From G963662675 sp963662675 (lineage in GTDB: Bacteria > Bacteroidota > Bacteroidia > Bacteroidales > Prolixibacteraceae): 64,000 nucleotides of DNA. The DNA lies in assembly GCA_963662675.2 (NCBI GenBank), contig CAXXHP010000004.1:1178001-1242000 (forward strand), written 5' to 3'. This document shows, one piece after another, positions 18,363 to 27,600 of this stretch; the first letter of the stretch is position 1; the number at the start of each line of letters is the position of its first letter. The notes under the pieces were generated by a model that had not been told where the DNA came from, did not search any database, and saw nothing but the letters and a program-made list of their open reading frames with translations. The position numbers and the translations under genes were made by a program.

Positions 18363-19745
18363 ATGTTTATTCTAATGGTGGTTGTATTTGTGCTAGGCTA
18401 TATGGCAATTGCACTTGAGCATCCAATTAAAGTTGACAAAGCCGCTTCTGCGCTAATAATTGGAACCCTTTGCTGGGTTGTATATATTATGGGCGGCGAA
18501 CAAATTCTCAATTTGGGCTTCAGCCCTGCTTGGGAAAGTTTTATCAGTGGACATCATGAGTTGGGCAACATAACAGAGTCCATCCAAGAATTCATTGTTC
18601 ATGATCAAATCATTTACCATCTGGGTGAAATTGGTGAGATCTTATTTTTCCTTCTTGGTGCTATGACAATCGTAGAGGTTGTTGACCAACACTCTGGCTT
18701 CAAGGTCATTACAGACAAGATCGAAACAACCAACAAAGTGAAGTTACTTTGGATATTAAGTATCCTCACTTTCTTCATGTCTGCACTCCTTGACAACCTA
18801 ACAACTACAATTGTACTGGTTGCCTTATTACGAAAACTAGTTGATGACAAAGAAACGCGTTGGTTCTTTGCAAGTATGGTTGTTTTAGCCGCCAATGCAG
18901 GTGGAGCCTGGTCTCCAATTGGAGATGTAACAACAATTATGCTTTGGATTGGTGGGCAAGTTTCCGCTATCAAAATTATTGAAGGAGTAATCCTGCCAAG
19001 TATTGTTTGTATGGTAGTGCCTCTAATCATCGTAACCTTTTCAATGAAAGGTGATATTAAGCGTCCTGAGATTGGAGATGAAGATGTAGATATTACAACA
19101 CCGAAAGAACAAATATTATTCTTGATTTTAGGTGTTGCTGGATTATTATTTGTCCCTGTATTCAAAACAGTAACCCATCTCCCTCCATATATGGGTATGT
19201 TGCTGTCTCTAGGTGTTATTTGGGCAATTTCTGAAGTTCTCCATAAAGATAAACCTGCCGAAATAAAAAATAAACTAAGAGTAACATCTGTATTAAGGAA
19301 AATCGATACTCCAACGGTTCTCTTTTTCCTCGGAATTCTTTCTGCAGTAGCAGCTCTTCAATCAGCAGGACAATTAAACTTATTGGCAGAATTTCTAGAT
19401 GAAAAACTAGGTAATATCTACTTAATAGACTTGGCGATTGGGGTATTATCATCTATCGTAGACAACGTACCGCTTGTTGCAGGAGCTATGGGAATGTATC
19501 CTATTGCAGAGGCTGGCACAGCGGGCTACCTTTCTAATTTCGTGCAAGATGGTTTATTCTGGGAATTCTTGGCTTATACTGCCGGAACAGGTGGTAGTAT
19601 CTTAATTATTGGTTCTGCAGCTGGTGTTGCAGCCATGGGACTTGAAAAAATTGATTTCATTTGGTATATGAAAAAGATTTCATGGCTTGCATTTGTCGGG
19701 TACATATCCGGAGCAGCTGTGTATTATCTTATGTTTGGAATGTAA
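18363..19745 (+). CDS. nhaD: Na+/H+ antiporter NhaD
   Basis: 460 residues with about twelve membrane segments. It belongs to the ion transporter/arsenical permease superfamily and matches the NhaD branch: AIALEHPIKVDKAASALI at the start, the LDNLTTTIVLVALLRKL motif, NAGGAWSPIGDVTTIMLW, and near the end SSIVDNVPLVAGAMGMY followed by AYTAGTGGSILIIGSAAGVAAMG. The conserved Asp and Asn residues in these unwound-helix motifs bind the ions. It expels Na+ (or Li+) in exchange for protons, which suggests life in salt. It is monocistronic, with its own promoter element and a strong terminator. Confidence 0.93.
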   Translation: MFILMVVVFVLGYMAIALEHPIKVDKAASALIIGTLCWVVYIMGGEQILNLGFSPAWESFISGHHELGNITESIQEFIVHDQIIYHLGEIGEILFFLLGAMTIVEVVDQHSGFKVITDKIETTNKVKLLWILSILTFFMSALLDNLTTTIVLVALLRKLVDDKETRWFFASMVVLAANAGGAWSPIGDVTTIMLWIGGQVSAIKIIEGVILPSIVCMVVPLIIVTFSMKGDIKRPEIGDEDVDITTPKEQILFLILGVAGLLFVPVFKTVTHLPPYMGMLLSLGVIWAISEVLHKDKPAEIKNKLRVTSVLRKIDTPTVLFFLGILSAVAALQSAGQLNLLAEFLDEKLGNIYLIDLAIGVLSSIVDNVPLVAGAMGMYPIAEAGTAGYLSNFVQDGLFWEFLAYTAGTGGSILIIGSAAGVAAMGLEKIDFIWYMKKISWLAFVGYISGAAVYYLMFGM

Positions 19746-19771
19746 GCTACTTGAAAATATTACTTATTTTT

Positions 19772-19807
19772 ACGAGGTATAATAATTTGTATTATACCTC
19801 GTTTTTT
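19772..19807 (+). terminator. intrinsic terminator of nhaD
   Basis: A perfect 13-bp stem (ACGAGGTATAATA with TATTATACCTCGT) with a 5-base loop is followed by TTTTT. It lies 26 bases after the nhaD stop. Confidence 0.9.
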
Positions 19808-19835
19808 ATGTGATCCAATAACAAACATCAGATCT

Positions 19836-20543
19836 ATGCTAAACTTTATTTTACTACAAGCATCAACACCGTTGACTGAAGGTGCAGAATCTCTGGCTCA
19901 AAGCACTCAACAAGAAGGAATTGTCACTAAATTCTTTGACTTAGCAATAAAAGGAGGGTGGATTATGATTCCCATCCTCGCATTGTCGCTAATTGCTGTT
20001 TTTATCTTTTTTGATCGGTATATGGCAATAAGAAAAGCAGGAAAAGTAGACAACTCACTTCTTGAAAAGGTAAAAGACTATATTCTGGATGGCAAAATTG
20101 ATTCAGCCCTAGCTTTATCCAGATCACATGATAACCCTACATCGCGGATGATTGAAAAAGGAATTACCCGCATCGGTCGCCCAATGGCAGATGTTAATGC
20201 CGCAATAGAGATTGTAGGAAACTTAGAAATTTCAAAACTAGAAAAAGGATTACCGGTGCTTGCCAGTGTTGCTGGAGGAGCTCCAATGATCGGTTTTCTT
20301 GGAACTGTAATCGGTATGATCCAGGCATTTTACGATATGGCAAATGCAGGAAATAATATTGATGTAACACTTCTTTCATCTGGTATCTATCAGGCAATGG
20401 TAACTACTGTTGCGGGGTTAACTGTCGGCATTATTGCCTACTTTGCGTACAATATCCTGGTTTCTAATGTTGAGAAAGTTGTATTCAAAATGGAAGCAGC
20501 CACTTCTGAATTTCTAGACTTATTGAATGAACCTGCAAAATAA
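19836..20543 (+). CDS. exbB: ExbB/TolQ/MotA-family proton channel subunit
   Basis: 235 residues. One membrane helix is near residues 35-60 (GGWIMIPILALSLIAVFIFF), a cytoplasmic region follows, then two helices with VAGGAPMIGFLGTVIGMIQAF (about 145-165) and TTVAGLTVGIIAYFAYNIL. The latter two line the proton pore in ExbB and TolQ. It forms a pentamer around an ExbD dimer in the inner membrane. It is first of a tight exbB-exbD-tonB operon (5-base gap, then 1-base overlap). With a TonB-type third gene and no Pal or TolB, an ExbB role is more likely than TolQ. Confidence 0.92.
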   Translation: MLNFILLQASTPLTEGAESLAQSTQQEGIVTKFFDLAIKGGWIMIPILALSLIAVFIFFDRYMAIRKAGKVDNSLLEKVKDYILDGKIDSALALSRSHDNPTSRMIEKGITRIGRPMADVNAAIEIVGNLEISKLEKGLPVLASVAGGAPMIGFLGTVIGMIQAFYDMANAGNNIDVTLLSSGIYQAMVTTVAGLTVGIIAYFAYNILVSNVEKVVFKMEAATSEFLDLLNEPAK

Positions 20544-20548
20544 AAACA

Positions 20549-20956
20549 ATGGCTTTAAAACGAAGAAATAAGGTTGATGCCAGTTTTAGTATGTCTTCCA
20601 TGACAGACATTGTATTTTTGTTGTTGATCTTCTTCATGGTTACATCGACATTAATTGCCCCAAATGCGCTAAAATTACTATTGCCTCAAAGCAATAACCA
20701 AACTGCGGCTAAACCAGTTAGTTCTATCTCAATTACTGCAGACCTTAAGTATTATCTTAACGTTGATGGCGATTTAAAACGAGTTTCATTCAATGAAATT
20801 GAACCTAGTTTGAAGCAAAGTATTGGGAACAACGAAGAGGCTTACATATCGCTACATGCCGACAAATCAGTACCAGTTGAGCAGGTGGTGAAAATCATGA
20901 ACATTGCAAAACGGAATAATTATAAAATGATACTCGCAACTGCAGCTGAAAATTAA
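20549..20956 (+). CDS. exbD: ExbD/TolR-family biopolymer transport protein
   Basis: 135 residues. A short cytoplasmic tail leads to the one membrane helix (about 17-38: MTDIVFLLLIFFMVTSTL), which contains the essential Asp (Asp18) in SSMTDIVFLLL that carries protons. A periplasmic domain follows with LHADKSVPVEQVVKIMNIAK, typical of the family. It works inside the ExbB ring. Its stop codon overlaps the start of the TonB gene by one base. Confidence 0.93.
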   Translation: MALKRRNKVDASFSMSSMTDIVFLLLIFFMVTSTLIAPNALKLLLPQSNNQTAAKPVSSISITADLKYYLNVDGDLKRVSFNEIEPSLKQSIGNNEEAYISLHADKSVPVEQVVKIMNIAKRNNYKMILATAAEN

Positions 20957-21933
20957 TGAGTTATATTTCAGAACATAAAGAAGGTTTTTGGGGAACAATC
21001 ATTGTACATGCAATTGTTCTCATTTTGCTATTAGTACTGGGCTTCTTCACACCACTTCCCCTTCCCGGCGAAGAAGGGATTCTAGTAAACTTTGGAGATT
21101 CAGAACAGGGATTTGGAGCAGAAGAACCTGCTCCAGCAAGAGAAAGTGCATCAACACCACCAATTGTGAGAGAAGAGCAAAACCAATCGGCTCAGCAAAC
21201 CCCAACTCCTGTTAGTTCACCAACTCCGTCTCCGGCAGAAGAAGAGCTTCTAACTCAGGACATTGAAAAGACAGCAGCCATCGAATCAGCAAAACGTAAA
21301 GCAGAAGAAGCCAAGAAAAAACAAGAGGAAATTGATAGCCAAAAGAAGATAGAAGATCAAAAAAGAATAGACGAGGAAAAACTCCAGCAAGAGAAACTAG
21401 AAAAAGAGCGCCTTGCGGAAATTGCGCGTCAAAAGAAAATTGAAGAAGAAAGATTGCGGCAGGAAGCTGAAACAAAACGGATCGCCGAAATCAACTCTCG
21501 TGCAGCAAATGCTTTCGGAGCTGGAGGAGCAGGAACTAGCAACTCGGAGAGTACCAGTCAAGGAATTACCTACCCTGCTGGCAACCAAGGAAACCCAAAT
21601 GGAGGATCCGGTTCAACCAATTATGGGGATGGAGGAAGCGGTAGTGGTAACTCAGGAAACGGACCTTCCTATAGTCTATCTGGCAGAAATGCCCTTTCTT
21701 TACCAAAACCTGAGTATCCAGGAAATGAAGAAGCTGTAGTTGTGGTTTCAGTAACTGTTGACAAAAATGGGAATGTTACAAAAGCCGATCCAGGAGCACA
21801 AGGATCAAATACAATAAATGCAAACTTACTTGCGGCAGCAAAACAAGCAGCTCTTAAAGCCAAATTCAATGCAGACGACACCGCAGCCACTCTTCAGAGA
21901 GGAACAATCACCTACCGTTTTGTATTAGACTAA
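20956..21933 (+). CDS. tonB: TonB-family energy transducer (TolA-like middle)
   Basis: 325 residues. An N-terminal membrane helix (about 12-30) is followed by a Pro/Glu region, then a long Lys/Glu/Gln/Ala-rich coiled coil (about 105-182) like that of TolA. A Gly/Ser/Asn-rich spacer (about 185-235) and a C-terminal TonB-like domain (about 245-325, with VVVVSVTVDKNGNVTKA) complete it. It would carry energy from ExbB-ExbD across the periplasm to TonB-dependent receptors. The coiled coil makes TolA an alternative name, but the C-terminal fold reads as TonB. The low-complexity spacer is prone to length change. Confidence 0.85.
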   Translation: MSYISEHKEGFWGTIIVHAIVLILLLVLGFFTPLPLPGEEGILVNFGDSEQGFGAEEPAPARESASTPPIVREEQNQSAQQTPTPVSSPTPSPAEEELLTQDIEKTAAIESAKRKAEEAKKKQEEIDSQKKIEDQKRIDEEKLQQEKLEKERLAEIARQKKIEEERLRQEAETKRIAEINSRAANAFGAGGAGTSNSESTSQGITYPAGNQGNPNGGSGSTNYGDGGSGSGNSGNGPSYSLSGRNALSLPKPEYPGNEEAVVVVSVTVDKNGNVTKADPGAQGSNTINANLLAAAKQAALKAKFNADDTAATLQRGTITYRFVLD

Positions 21934-22108
21934 ATATTTTACATTATTTATTTTTCATAATGCTGTGAAATAAGTACTTTTATTTTTCAATAAAAAGGAT
22001 TATATTATACATCAGAATGTAATAATTTGATTAACAATACCCTATGTGTTTATCAAAAATTTAACAACATTCGATGCGCTTATCTATTCGTACTATTAGT
22101 CTCTGAAA

Positions 22109-23743
22109 ATGAAAAATGAACAGAAAAAAATAAGCCAGTTTTATAATAAATCAATCCCCCATTACCATCTCGAAACACTAAGCCTAGAGCCTATCGTGGA
22201 GGAATCATTAGGCAAAATAAAAGCACAACACTTATTATCGAGGTGCATGTTTGGATGCACAAAAGAAAATATAGCATTCATTGCTCAATTATCCATTGAA
22301 CAAGCCCTCAATCATTTACTTGAGCCACTGGAATCCCCCAATCCACCTTTGGGAATAGACAATAGAGATGATGCAACATCCGTTGGTGAAACATGGGTAA
22401 ACAACCCATATGACAGTAGAGCAAATATATACAGGCAATACAGCCTAAATGCTTGGTGGATCGGACAGCTATTGAATCAACCCATTTCCCTAAAAGAAAA
22501 GATGGTTCTATTCTGGCATAACCTTCTCGTTGTAAAAAGCGATGCTGTAAACGATGCCGGACTACTTTTTCAATATAATAAATGTTTGCGGGATAACGCT
22601 TTTGGAAATTATCAACACTTAATTGAAGAAATTACGATTTTACCGGCAATGCTAAAGTTTCTCAATGGGGAGAATAATGTTGCTTCAGCTCCAAACGAAA
22701 ATTTTGCTTGCTGCTTACTGGAACTTTTCACGATTGGCCAAGGTTCACAAATTGCAGAAGGTGATTATACCAATTACACGGAGAATGATATAAAAGAAGC
22801 TTCACGAGCATTGACAGGATGGCAAATCGATTATGATTCGCAAACAGCCACATTCAATGCTGAAAATCACGATAATGAAACAAAAAACTTCTCTGTGGCT
22901 TTTAATAATGCTGAAATTGAAAATACAGGAGAAGAGGAATACAAATCTTTAATTCAATTAATCTTTGCACAGGAGGAAACTGCGTATTCTATCGTCAGGA
23001 AACTATACCGATGGTTTGTCTATTATGCCATAGATGAAGAAATTGAAACCAATATTATAGTTCCACTAGCTGCGGCATTAAGAGAAAACAATTATGATCT
23101 TGAACCTGTCTTAAGGTTGCTTCTTTCAAGCCAACATTTCTTCACATCTGACTTGCAAGGTTGTATCATAAAAAACCCAGTAGACTTCACCATTGGGACA
23201 TTAAAAAATGTATCCTTTCCTTTCCCTAACAACAATCAGTTTATTAATCAATATTCCATTTGGAACTATTTTTATCAACAGATATCCGAATTAGGAACTG
23301 AATTAGGAAACCCACCTACTGTTGCAGGTTGGGCTGCAAATTATCAAGAACCTCAATATCATCAACTTTGGATTAATGCCTTTACCATTTCCCAAAAAGC
23401 TAAACTGAGCAATTTGATCATCTCTGAAAATGGGATTTCGAAAAACGGGAACACCTATATTACCGATCTAGTCAATGTGGCAGAATCTACATCAAATCCT
23501 GAAAATGCCAATTCTCTAATCAATGAATTAGCTAGCATATTCTTTCCAAACTCAATATCCCAACAACAAAAAGAGGGTCTGAAAGAAGTCTTAATCCCCG
23601 GTCTTCCAGATTCAGAATGGACAAATGAATGGAATAATTGTATGGAAGATCCAACAAACGAAACTCAACGAAATGCAGTGGAGCGAAAATTAAGAGAGCT
23701 GCTTCAAATAATGTTTAAAATGGCAGAATACCAGTTATCATGA
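22109..23743 (+). CDS. DUF1800 family protein
   Basis: 544 residues. The start KAQHLLSRCMFGCTKENIAFI followed by a helical region, KEKMVLFWHNLLV (about 131-143), the central LLELFTIG and NPPTVAGWAANY near the end are characteristic of DUF1800. The biochemical role is unknown. No signal peptide is visible. Its stop overlaps the start of the DUF1501 gene by four bases (ATGA), so the two are translationally coupled; this pairing is widespread in bacteria and implies a joint function. The leader has no clear promoter box. Confidence 0.88.
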   Translation: MKNEQKKISQFYNKSIPHYHLETLSLEPIVEESLGKIKAQHLLSRCMFGCTKENIAFIAQLSIEQALNHLLEPLESPNPPLGIDNRDDATSVGETWVNNPYDSRANIYRQYSLNAWWIGQLLNQPISLKEKMVLFWHNLLVVKSDAVNDAGLLFQYNKCLRDNAFGNYQHLIEEITILPAMLKFLNGENNVASAPNENFACCLLELFTIGQGSQIAEGDYTNYTENDIKEASRALTGWQIDYDSQTATFNAENHDNETKNFSVAFNNAEIENTGEEEYKSLIQLIFAQEETAYSIVRKLYRWFVYYAIDEEIETNIIVPLAAALRENNYDLEPVLRLLLSSQHFFTSDLQGCIIKNPVDFTIGTLKNVSFPFPNNNQFINQYSIWNYFYQQISELGTELGNPPTVAGWAANYQEPQYHQLWINAFTISQKAKLSNLIISENGISKNGNTYITDLVNVAESTSNPENANSLINELASIFFPNSISQQQKEGLKEVLIPGLPDSEWTNEWNNCMEDPTNETQRNAVERKLRELLQIMFKMAEYQLS

Positions 23744-25302
23744 AACGAAGAAATTTTTTACGAAACAGTCTATCTGCCTTGAGTATTCCATTGATTTTTA
23801 AAGGACAAGCCTTTGGAATCGTTAAAGACGATTTATTTCTAAAATCGCTCTTAACAAATAATAAAACACGAAAATTAGTCATCATTCAACTGGATGGAGG
23901 TAATGATGGATTAAATATGTTTTTCCCCATTACCCAATATCGAAATTTAGAAAAAGCTCGTCCCGACATAATTATACCGCAAAACAAACTGCTAAACCTG
24001 ACTGATGCGTTGATGCTACATCCATCCATGACAAATTTCAAGAGGATGTATGACGCACAACAAGCACTAATCATCCAAAATGTTGGGTATCCAAATATGA
24101 ACCTATCACATTTCCGGTCAAAAGACATCATTGCCACTGCATCAGATGCTGAGGAAGTTCTTCAAAGCGGCTGGATGGGGAGATATCTTAACGAGCAATA
24201 TCCTGACTATCCAAATGAGTATCCTTGCGAAGAAGTACCAGACCCTATTGCAATAACAATAGGAACGTCCAACACACTTACAACGCATGGATCTGAATGT
24301 AATTTTGGAGTAGTTTTAAAAAATACAGACACTGCATATTCACGCCCAAACACAGAAGAAACAAGCTATCCTGAAACTCCCTTCGGACACGAATTAAAAT
24401 TCATCAGCGACACGATGGCAGCATCAGAATCCTACCTAAATACCCTGATCGAAAAAGTTGAATCAGTTGAAAATCTGTCCACACTTTATCCGGAATCCAA
24501 GAATCCACTTGCAGACCAACTCGCATTAGTTGCCCGATTAATTTCCGGTGGCGTAGAAACTCAAGTCTACATGCTAAGTTTGGGAGGATTTGACACGCAT
24601 GCGAATCAGGTAAAAAGTGACACTGAACCAGAATCAGGAACTCACGCTGACTTATTAAAACAACTTTCTGATGCCATACGAGCTTTTCAAGATGACCTAA
24701 TATTAATGGGAAAAGACGACGAAGTTATTGGATTGGTTTATTCTGAATTTGGGCGTCGTATTAAATCAAACGCACAATTAGGAACCGACCATGGAACTTC
24801 GTTCCCGGTTATCATGTTTGGCTCGCAAATAAACCCCACAACTTTAGGAATGGTTCCTGAAATTTCTGACGAAGTTGAGCCTGATCAAAACTTAGATATC
24901 GAATTTGATATCCGCTCAATTTATGCATCAGTATTTAAAGAATGGTTTGAGGCCAATGAAACAACAATAAGCGAATTATTAGCTGCTGAATACGAAACCC
25001 TTCCGATTCTAAAATCATCATCGGAAAGTTCATTCTATGGCAACAGCAATTTGAAAGTAACCATCTATCCGAACCCGGCAACAGATTACATTAATCTGGA
25101 AATATTCAATGAAGAGCCACAACTTGAAATTGTCTTATTTAATGAGTTAGGGCAATTATCACATACTTTCTTTAACCAACAAGTTGAAGGAAATCATCAA
25201 GAAATTACATTGCCAATTGATGCGTTCCCCAAAGGAAATTACATACTTCAAGTTCGTTCTAACAACAAATCCGTAACAAAAAAAATAATCTTCAAGGATT
25301 AA
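23740..25302 (+). CDS. DUF1501 family exported protein with type IX sorting tail
   Basis: 520 residues. The N-terminus MKRRNFLRNSLSALSIPLIF has a twin-arginine-like start (RRNFL) and a hydrophobic core, fitting Tat export. The DUF1501 domain (alkaline-phosphatase-like/sulfatase-like fold) shows LVIIQLDGGNDGLNMFFP, HPSMTNFKRMYD, GGFDTHANQ and YSEFGRR plus GTDHGT, the probable metal ligands. The last ~80 residues (from VTIYPNPATDYINLE to VTKKIIFKD) are a type A T9SS sorting domain, so the mature protein should be secreted or attached at the cell surface. Substrate unknown. Its end overlaps the convergent TPR gene by 11 bases. Confidence 0.88.
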   Translation: MKRRNFLRNSLSALSIPLIFKGQAFGIVKDDLFLKSLLTNNKTRKLVIIQLDGGNDGLNMFFPITQYRNLEKARPDIIIPQNKLLNLTDALMLHPSMTNFKRMYDAQQALIIQNVGYPNMNLSHFRSKDIIATASDAEEVLQSGWMGRYLNEQYPDYPNEYPCEEVPDPIAITIGTSNTLTTHGSECNFGVVLKNTDTAYSRPNTEETSYPETPFGHELKFISDTMAASESYLNTLIEKVESVENLSTLYPESKNPLADQLALVARLISGGVETQVYMLSLGGFDTHANQVKSDTEPESGTHADLLKQLSDAIRAFQDDLILMGKDDEVIGLVYSEFGRRIKSNAQLGTDHGTSFPVIMFGSQINPTTLGMVPEISDEVEPDQNLDIEFDIRSIYASVFKEWFEANETTISELLAAEYETLPILKSSSESSFYGNSNLKVTIYPNPATDYINLEIFNEEPQLEIVLFNELGQLSHTFFNQQVEGNHQEITLPIDAFPKGNYILQVRSNNKSVTKKIIFKD

Positions 25303-25570
25303 ACATATCGGGTGTATAATATCCTAAAATTGCATTTGCCATGTCAATCTGCGTTTGCACACCCGGATATTCTGAATCTATTTCCAAAACCACGTGAAAT
25401 TGGTTGATTGCCTTCCCCCACTCCTGTCTTTTGTAAAATATTTTAGCCAAAATGAAATGAAAATCTGCATCATCAGGATATTTTAAAATAGCAGCATTTG
25501 CCATTCTTTCAGCCTCTTCCAGCTGGCTAGAATCGTACAATTGAACTATTCCCTCTACTTCTTTTTTCAT
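25292..25570 (-). CDS. small tetratricopeptide repeat protein
   Basis: 92 residues, no signal peptide or membrane segment. It carries about two TPR units: LEEAERMANAAILKYPDDADFHFILAK splits into one repeat with the following helix, then KRQEWGKAINQFHVVLEIDSEYPG forms the second. The tail ends in YYTPDMFNP, which I recall as a conserved ending of short TPR proteins in this phylum. It may act as a small adaptor; partner unknown. It converges on the DUF1501 gene with an 11-base coding overlap. Confidence 0.78.
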   Translation of the reverse strand: MKKEVEGIVQLYDSSQLEEAERMANAAILKYPDDADFHFILAKIFYKRQEWGKAINQFHVVLEIDSEYPGVQTQIDMANAILGYYTPDMFNP

Positions 25571-25737
25571 CCTTCAAACATAAGAAATTAATATTTCTCC
25601 ATGAAAACATTTACAATATTGAAAAAGTTTATATGACATAGTCGAATTAACTATTTCAGACAACAATACGAATACATTTTTTGCGCTTAAATAGACCGTA
25701 ATTAATAAATATTTTTAGGTAGTTTAGAACTTATTAC

Positions 25738-25745
25738 TATATTTG
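25738..25745 (+). promoter_or_regulatory. putative -7 promoter element of tRNA-Trp
   Basis: TATATTTG matches TAnnTTTG and lies 15 bases before the mature tRNA start. A T-rich run at 25712-25716 is the only candidate -33 region. Confidence 0.6.
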
Positions 25746-25760
25746 CACACGCATTTAAAT

Positions 25761-25833
25761 ACGGGTGTAGCTCAGTTGGTAGAGCACTGGTCTCCAAAAC
25801 CAGGTGTCGGGCGTTCGAGTCGCTCCTCCCGTG
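25761..25833 (+). tRNA. tRNA-Trp (anticodon CCA)
   Basis: All arms fold. The acceptor stem ACGGGTG pairs with CTCCCGT apart from one U-U mismatch. The D arm is GCTC/GAGC. The anticodon stem is CTGGT/ACCAG with loop CTCCAAA, so CCA sits at 25794-25796. The T arm is GGGCG/CGCTC around TTCGAGT. The 3' CCA is not encoded beyond the discriminator G. In many relatives tRNA-Trp precedes secE-nusG; here it stands alone with its own terminator. Confidence 0.95.
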
Positions 25834-25834
25834 C

Positions 25835-25862
25835 AAAGCTGTTCTTTTGAACAGCTTTTTTT
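25835..25862 (+). terminator. intrinsic terminator of tRNA-Trp
   Basis: A perfect 10-bp stem (AAAGCTGTTC with GAACAGCTTT), a TTTT loop and a further T-run begin two bases after the mature tRNA end. Confidence 0.9.
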
Positions 25863-26003
25863 GTTTTCAAAACCATCCATCTTTTTAAAAACCTTACTTT
25901 TATATTCCCACAAGAATAATGTTGAAACAATTATTCAGAGAGATTGTCTTTCAAACTTTTTTGTACCAGTTATTCCAAATATCTTTATGCAAATTTTATA
26001 GAA

Positions 26004-26729
26004 ATGACTGTCGACTTATTTATACCCTGTTTTATTGACCAACTATATCCTCAAACTGCTTTTAATGTGATCAAAATATTAAAGAAAGCAGGTGTACATG
26101 CAGAATATAACCCGGAACAAACCTGTTGTGGCCAACCTGCTTTTAATAGTGGCTACTGGAACGAAACAAAAAGTCTGGCTAAAAAGTTAATACACGAATT
26201 CAAAGGTGAAAGACTCATTGTCAGTCCATCTGCATCATGCAGTAGCTTCATAAAAAATTACTATTCTGAATTAATTAGTAAGGACGACTTGGAATATGAA
26301 TTAAACCTTCAATTAAAAGACAGAATGTTTGAGTTGACAGATTTTCTGGTAAATAAGATTGGCTTTACTGATTTTGGTGCCATATTCCCTCATAAAGTAT
26401 GCTACCACGATGCTTGCTCAGCCTTGCGTGAATATGGTGTTAAGAAAGAACCACGTTTACTTTTATCAAAAGTAAACGGACTGGAGCTTGTTGAGATGGA
26501 AGAAACGGATACCTGCTGTGGATTTGGGGGTACTTTTTCTGCAAAATTTAAATCGATATCTTCTGCAATGACCGAGCAAAAAGTAGAAAATGCATTAAAA
26601 ACAGGTGCTGAATATATCATTTCAACAGAATCATCGTGCCTCATGAATCTTGAAGGATACATTCAGAAACAAAAACTCCCAATAAAACCAATTCACATCG
26701 CTGATATTTTAGCAAGCGGCTGGGAATAA
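26004..26729 (+). CDS. LutA/YkgE-like (Fe-S)-binding protein with two CCG domains
   Basis: 241 residues from the ATG at 26004; an upstream extension of 20 codons is open but MTVDLFIPCFIDQLYP is the family start. It has two cysteine-rich CCG domains: Cys41-Cys42-Gly with QPAFNSG, and Cys171-Cys172-Gly-Phe-Gly-Gly, plus SPSASC and HDACSALREYG. In Bacillus, LutA works with LutB and LutC to oxidise L-lactate. Here no lutB or lutC is adjacent, so lactate oxidation is inferred only from the family; a role as a quinone-linked reductase subunit is equally possible. It converges on murI, 16 bases away. Confidence 0.85.
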   Translation: MTVDLFIPCFIDQLYPQTAFNVIKILKKAGVHAEYNPEQTCCGQPAFNSGYWNETKSLAKKLIHEFKGERLIVSPSASCSSFIKNYYSELISKDDLEYELNLQLKDRMFELTDFLVNKIGFTDFGAIFPHKVCYHDACSALREYGVKKEPRLLLSKVNGLELVEMEETDTCCGFGGTFSAKFKSISSAMTEQKVENALKTGAEYIISTESSCLMNLEGYIQKQKLPIKPIHIADILASGWE

Positions 26730-26745
26730 TCGAAATGTTTTTTGC

Positions 26746-27582
26746 TTATAGGTGTATTTTCTGGGCTTTAATATCCTGCCCCAGAAACTGCTTAACTCTT
26801 GCTTCAAAAAGTTCAACTTGCTCAGTCGTATAATACTGAACGGCTGATCCCCTTGAACATTTTGCATCAATTTCAGGGTGTCTCTTTAAATAGTCAGTCA
26901 ACTTTGCAGAAACAATAGCTCCTTGCTCAATCACTTTAATATTTGGCCTAGGAAGATATTCTTTAATACTATCAATCAGAAGTGGATAATGAGTACAGCC
27001 TAAAATTATTGTGTCAATTTCTGGATCTTTTTCAAATAGTTGATCCATATCCCTTTTTATAAAATAATTTGCACCCGGAGTTCCAATTTCATCATTTTCA
27101 ACTATAGGAACCCACATTGGACAAGCTTGCTGAGTACTCACTTTCACTCGACCCCCAGACCACTTTTCAAGCTCTATTGGGTAGGATTGAGAAGCTACAG
27201 TGCCAAGAGTGCCCAAAATACCAACATGCCCATTTTTTGTCGTTTCTGAGGCAATTTCAACGCTAGGCCGAATGACTCCCAACACCCGATTCTCCGGAGC
27301 AATTAATAGTAAATCTTTCTGCTGTATAGATCGTAATGCTTTGGAAGATGCTGTATTGCAAGCAAGCACAACCAAGTGACATCCCATATCAAACAATTTC
27401 GTAACCGCATCCAAAGTATATTCATAAACCACATTAAATGATCGTGTCCCATAAGGTGTTCTGGCGTTATCTCCCAAATACACAAAATCATATTCTGGCA
27501 GATCTGATATAAACTCCTTTAATACGGTTAATCCGCCATATCCAGAATCAAATACGCCAATTGGATGAAACTGCTCTGACAT
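26746..27582 (-). CDS. murI: glutamate racemase MurI
   Basis: 278 residues from the ATG at 27582. The frame is open 11 codons further, but that part runs into the upstream terminator, so the shorter form is chosen. It makes D-glutamate for peptidoglycan. Catalytic cysteines are Cys75 in LACNTAS and Cys196 in GCTHYP. The start GVFDSGYGGLTVLKE and YLGDNARTPYG are also hallmarks. It lies just downstream of the ompH genes but is separated by a strong terminator, so it probably relies on its own weak promoter or read-through. Confidence 0.95.
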   Translation of the reverse strand: MSEQFHPIGVFDSGYGGLTVLKEFISDLPEYDFVYLGDNARTPYGTRSFNVVYEYTLDAVTKLFDMGCHLVVLACNTASSKALRSIQQKDLLLIAPENRVLGVIRPSVEIASETTKNGHVGILGTLGTVASQSYPIELEKWSGGRVKVSTQQACPMWVPIVENDEIGTPGANYFIKRDMDQLFEKDPEIDTIILGCTHYPLLIDSIKEYLPRPNIKVIEQGAIVSAKLTDYLKRHPEIDAKCSRGSAVQYYTTEQVELFEARVKQFLGQDIKAQKIHL

Positions 27583-27600
27583 AAAAATGTTTTTAACAAA

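Noticed and set aside
25804..26001. Frame overlapping tRNA-Trp and its terminator
   Set aside because: Shadow of the tRNA and leader; the LutA-like gene starts at 26004 with the proper family start.
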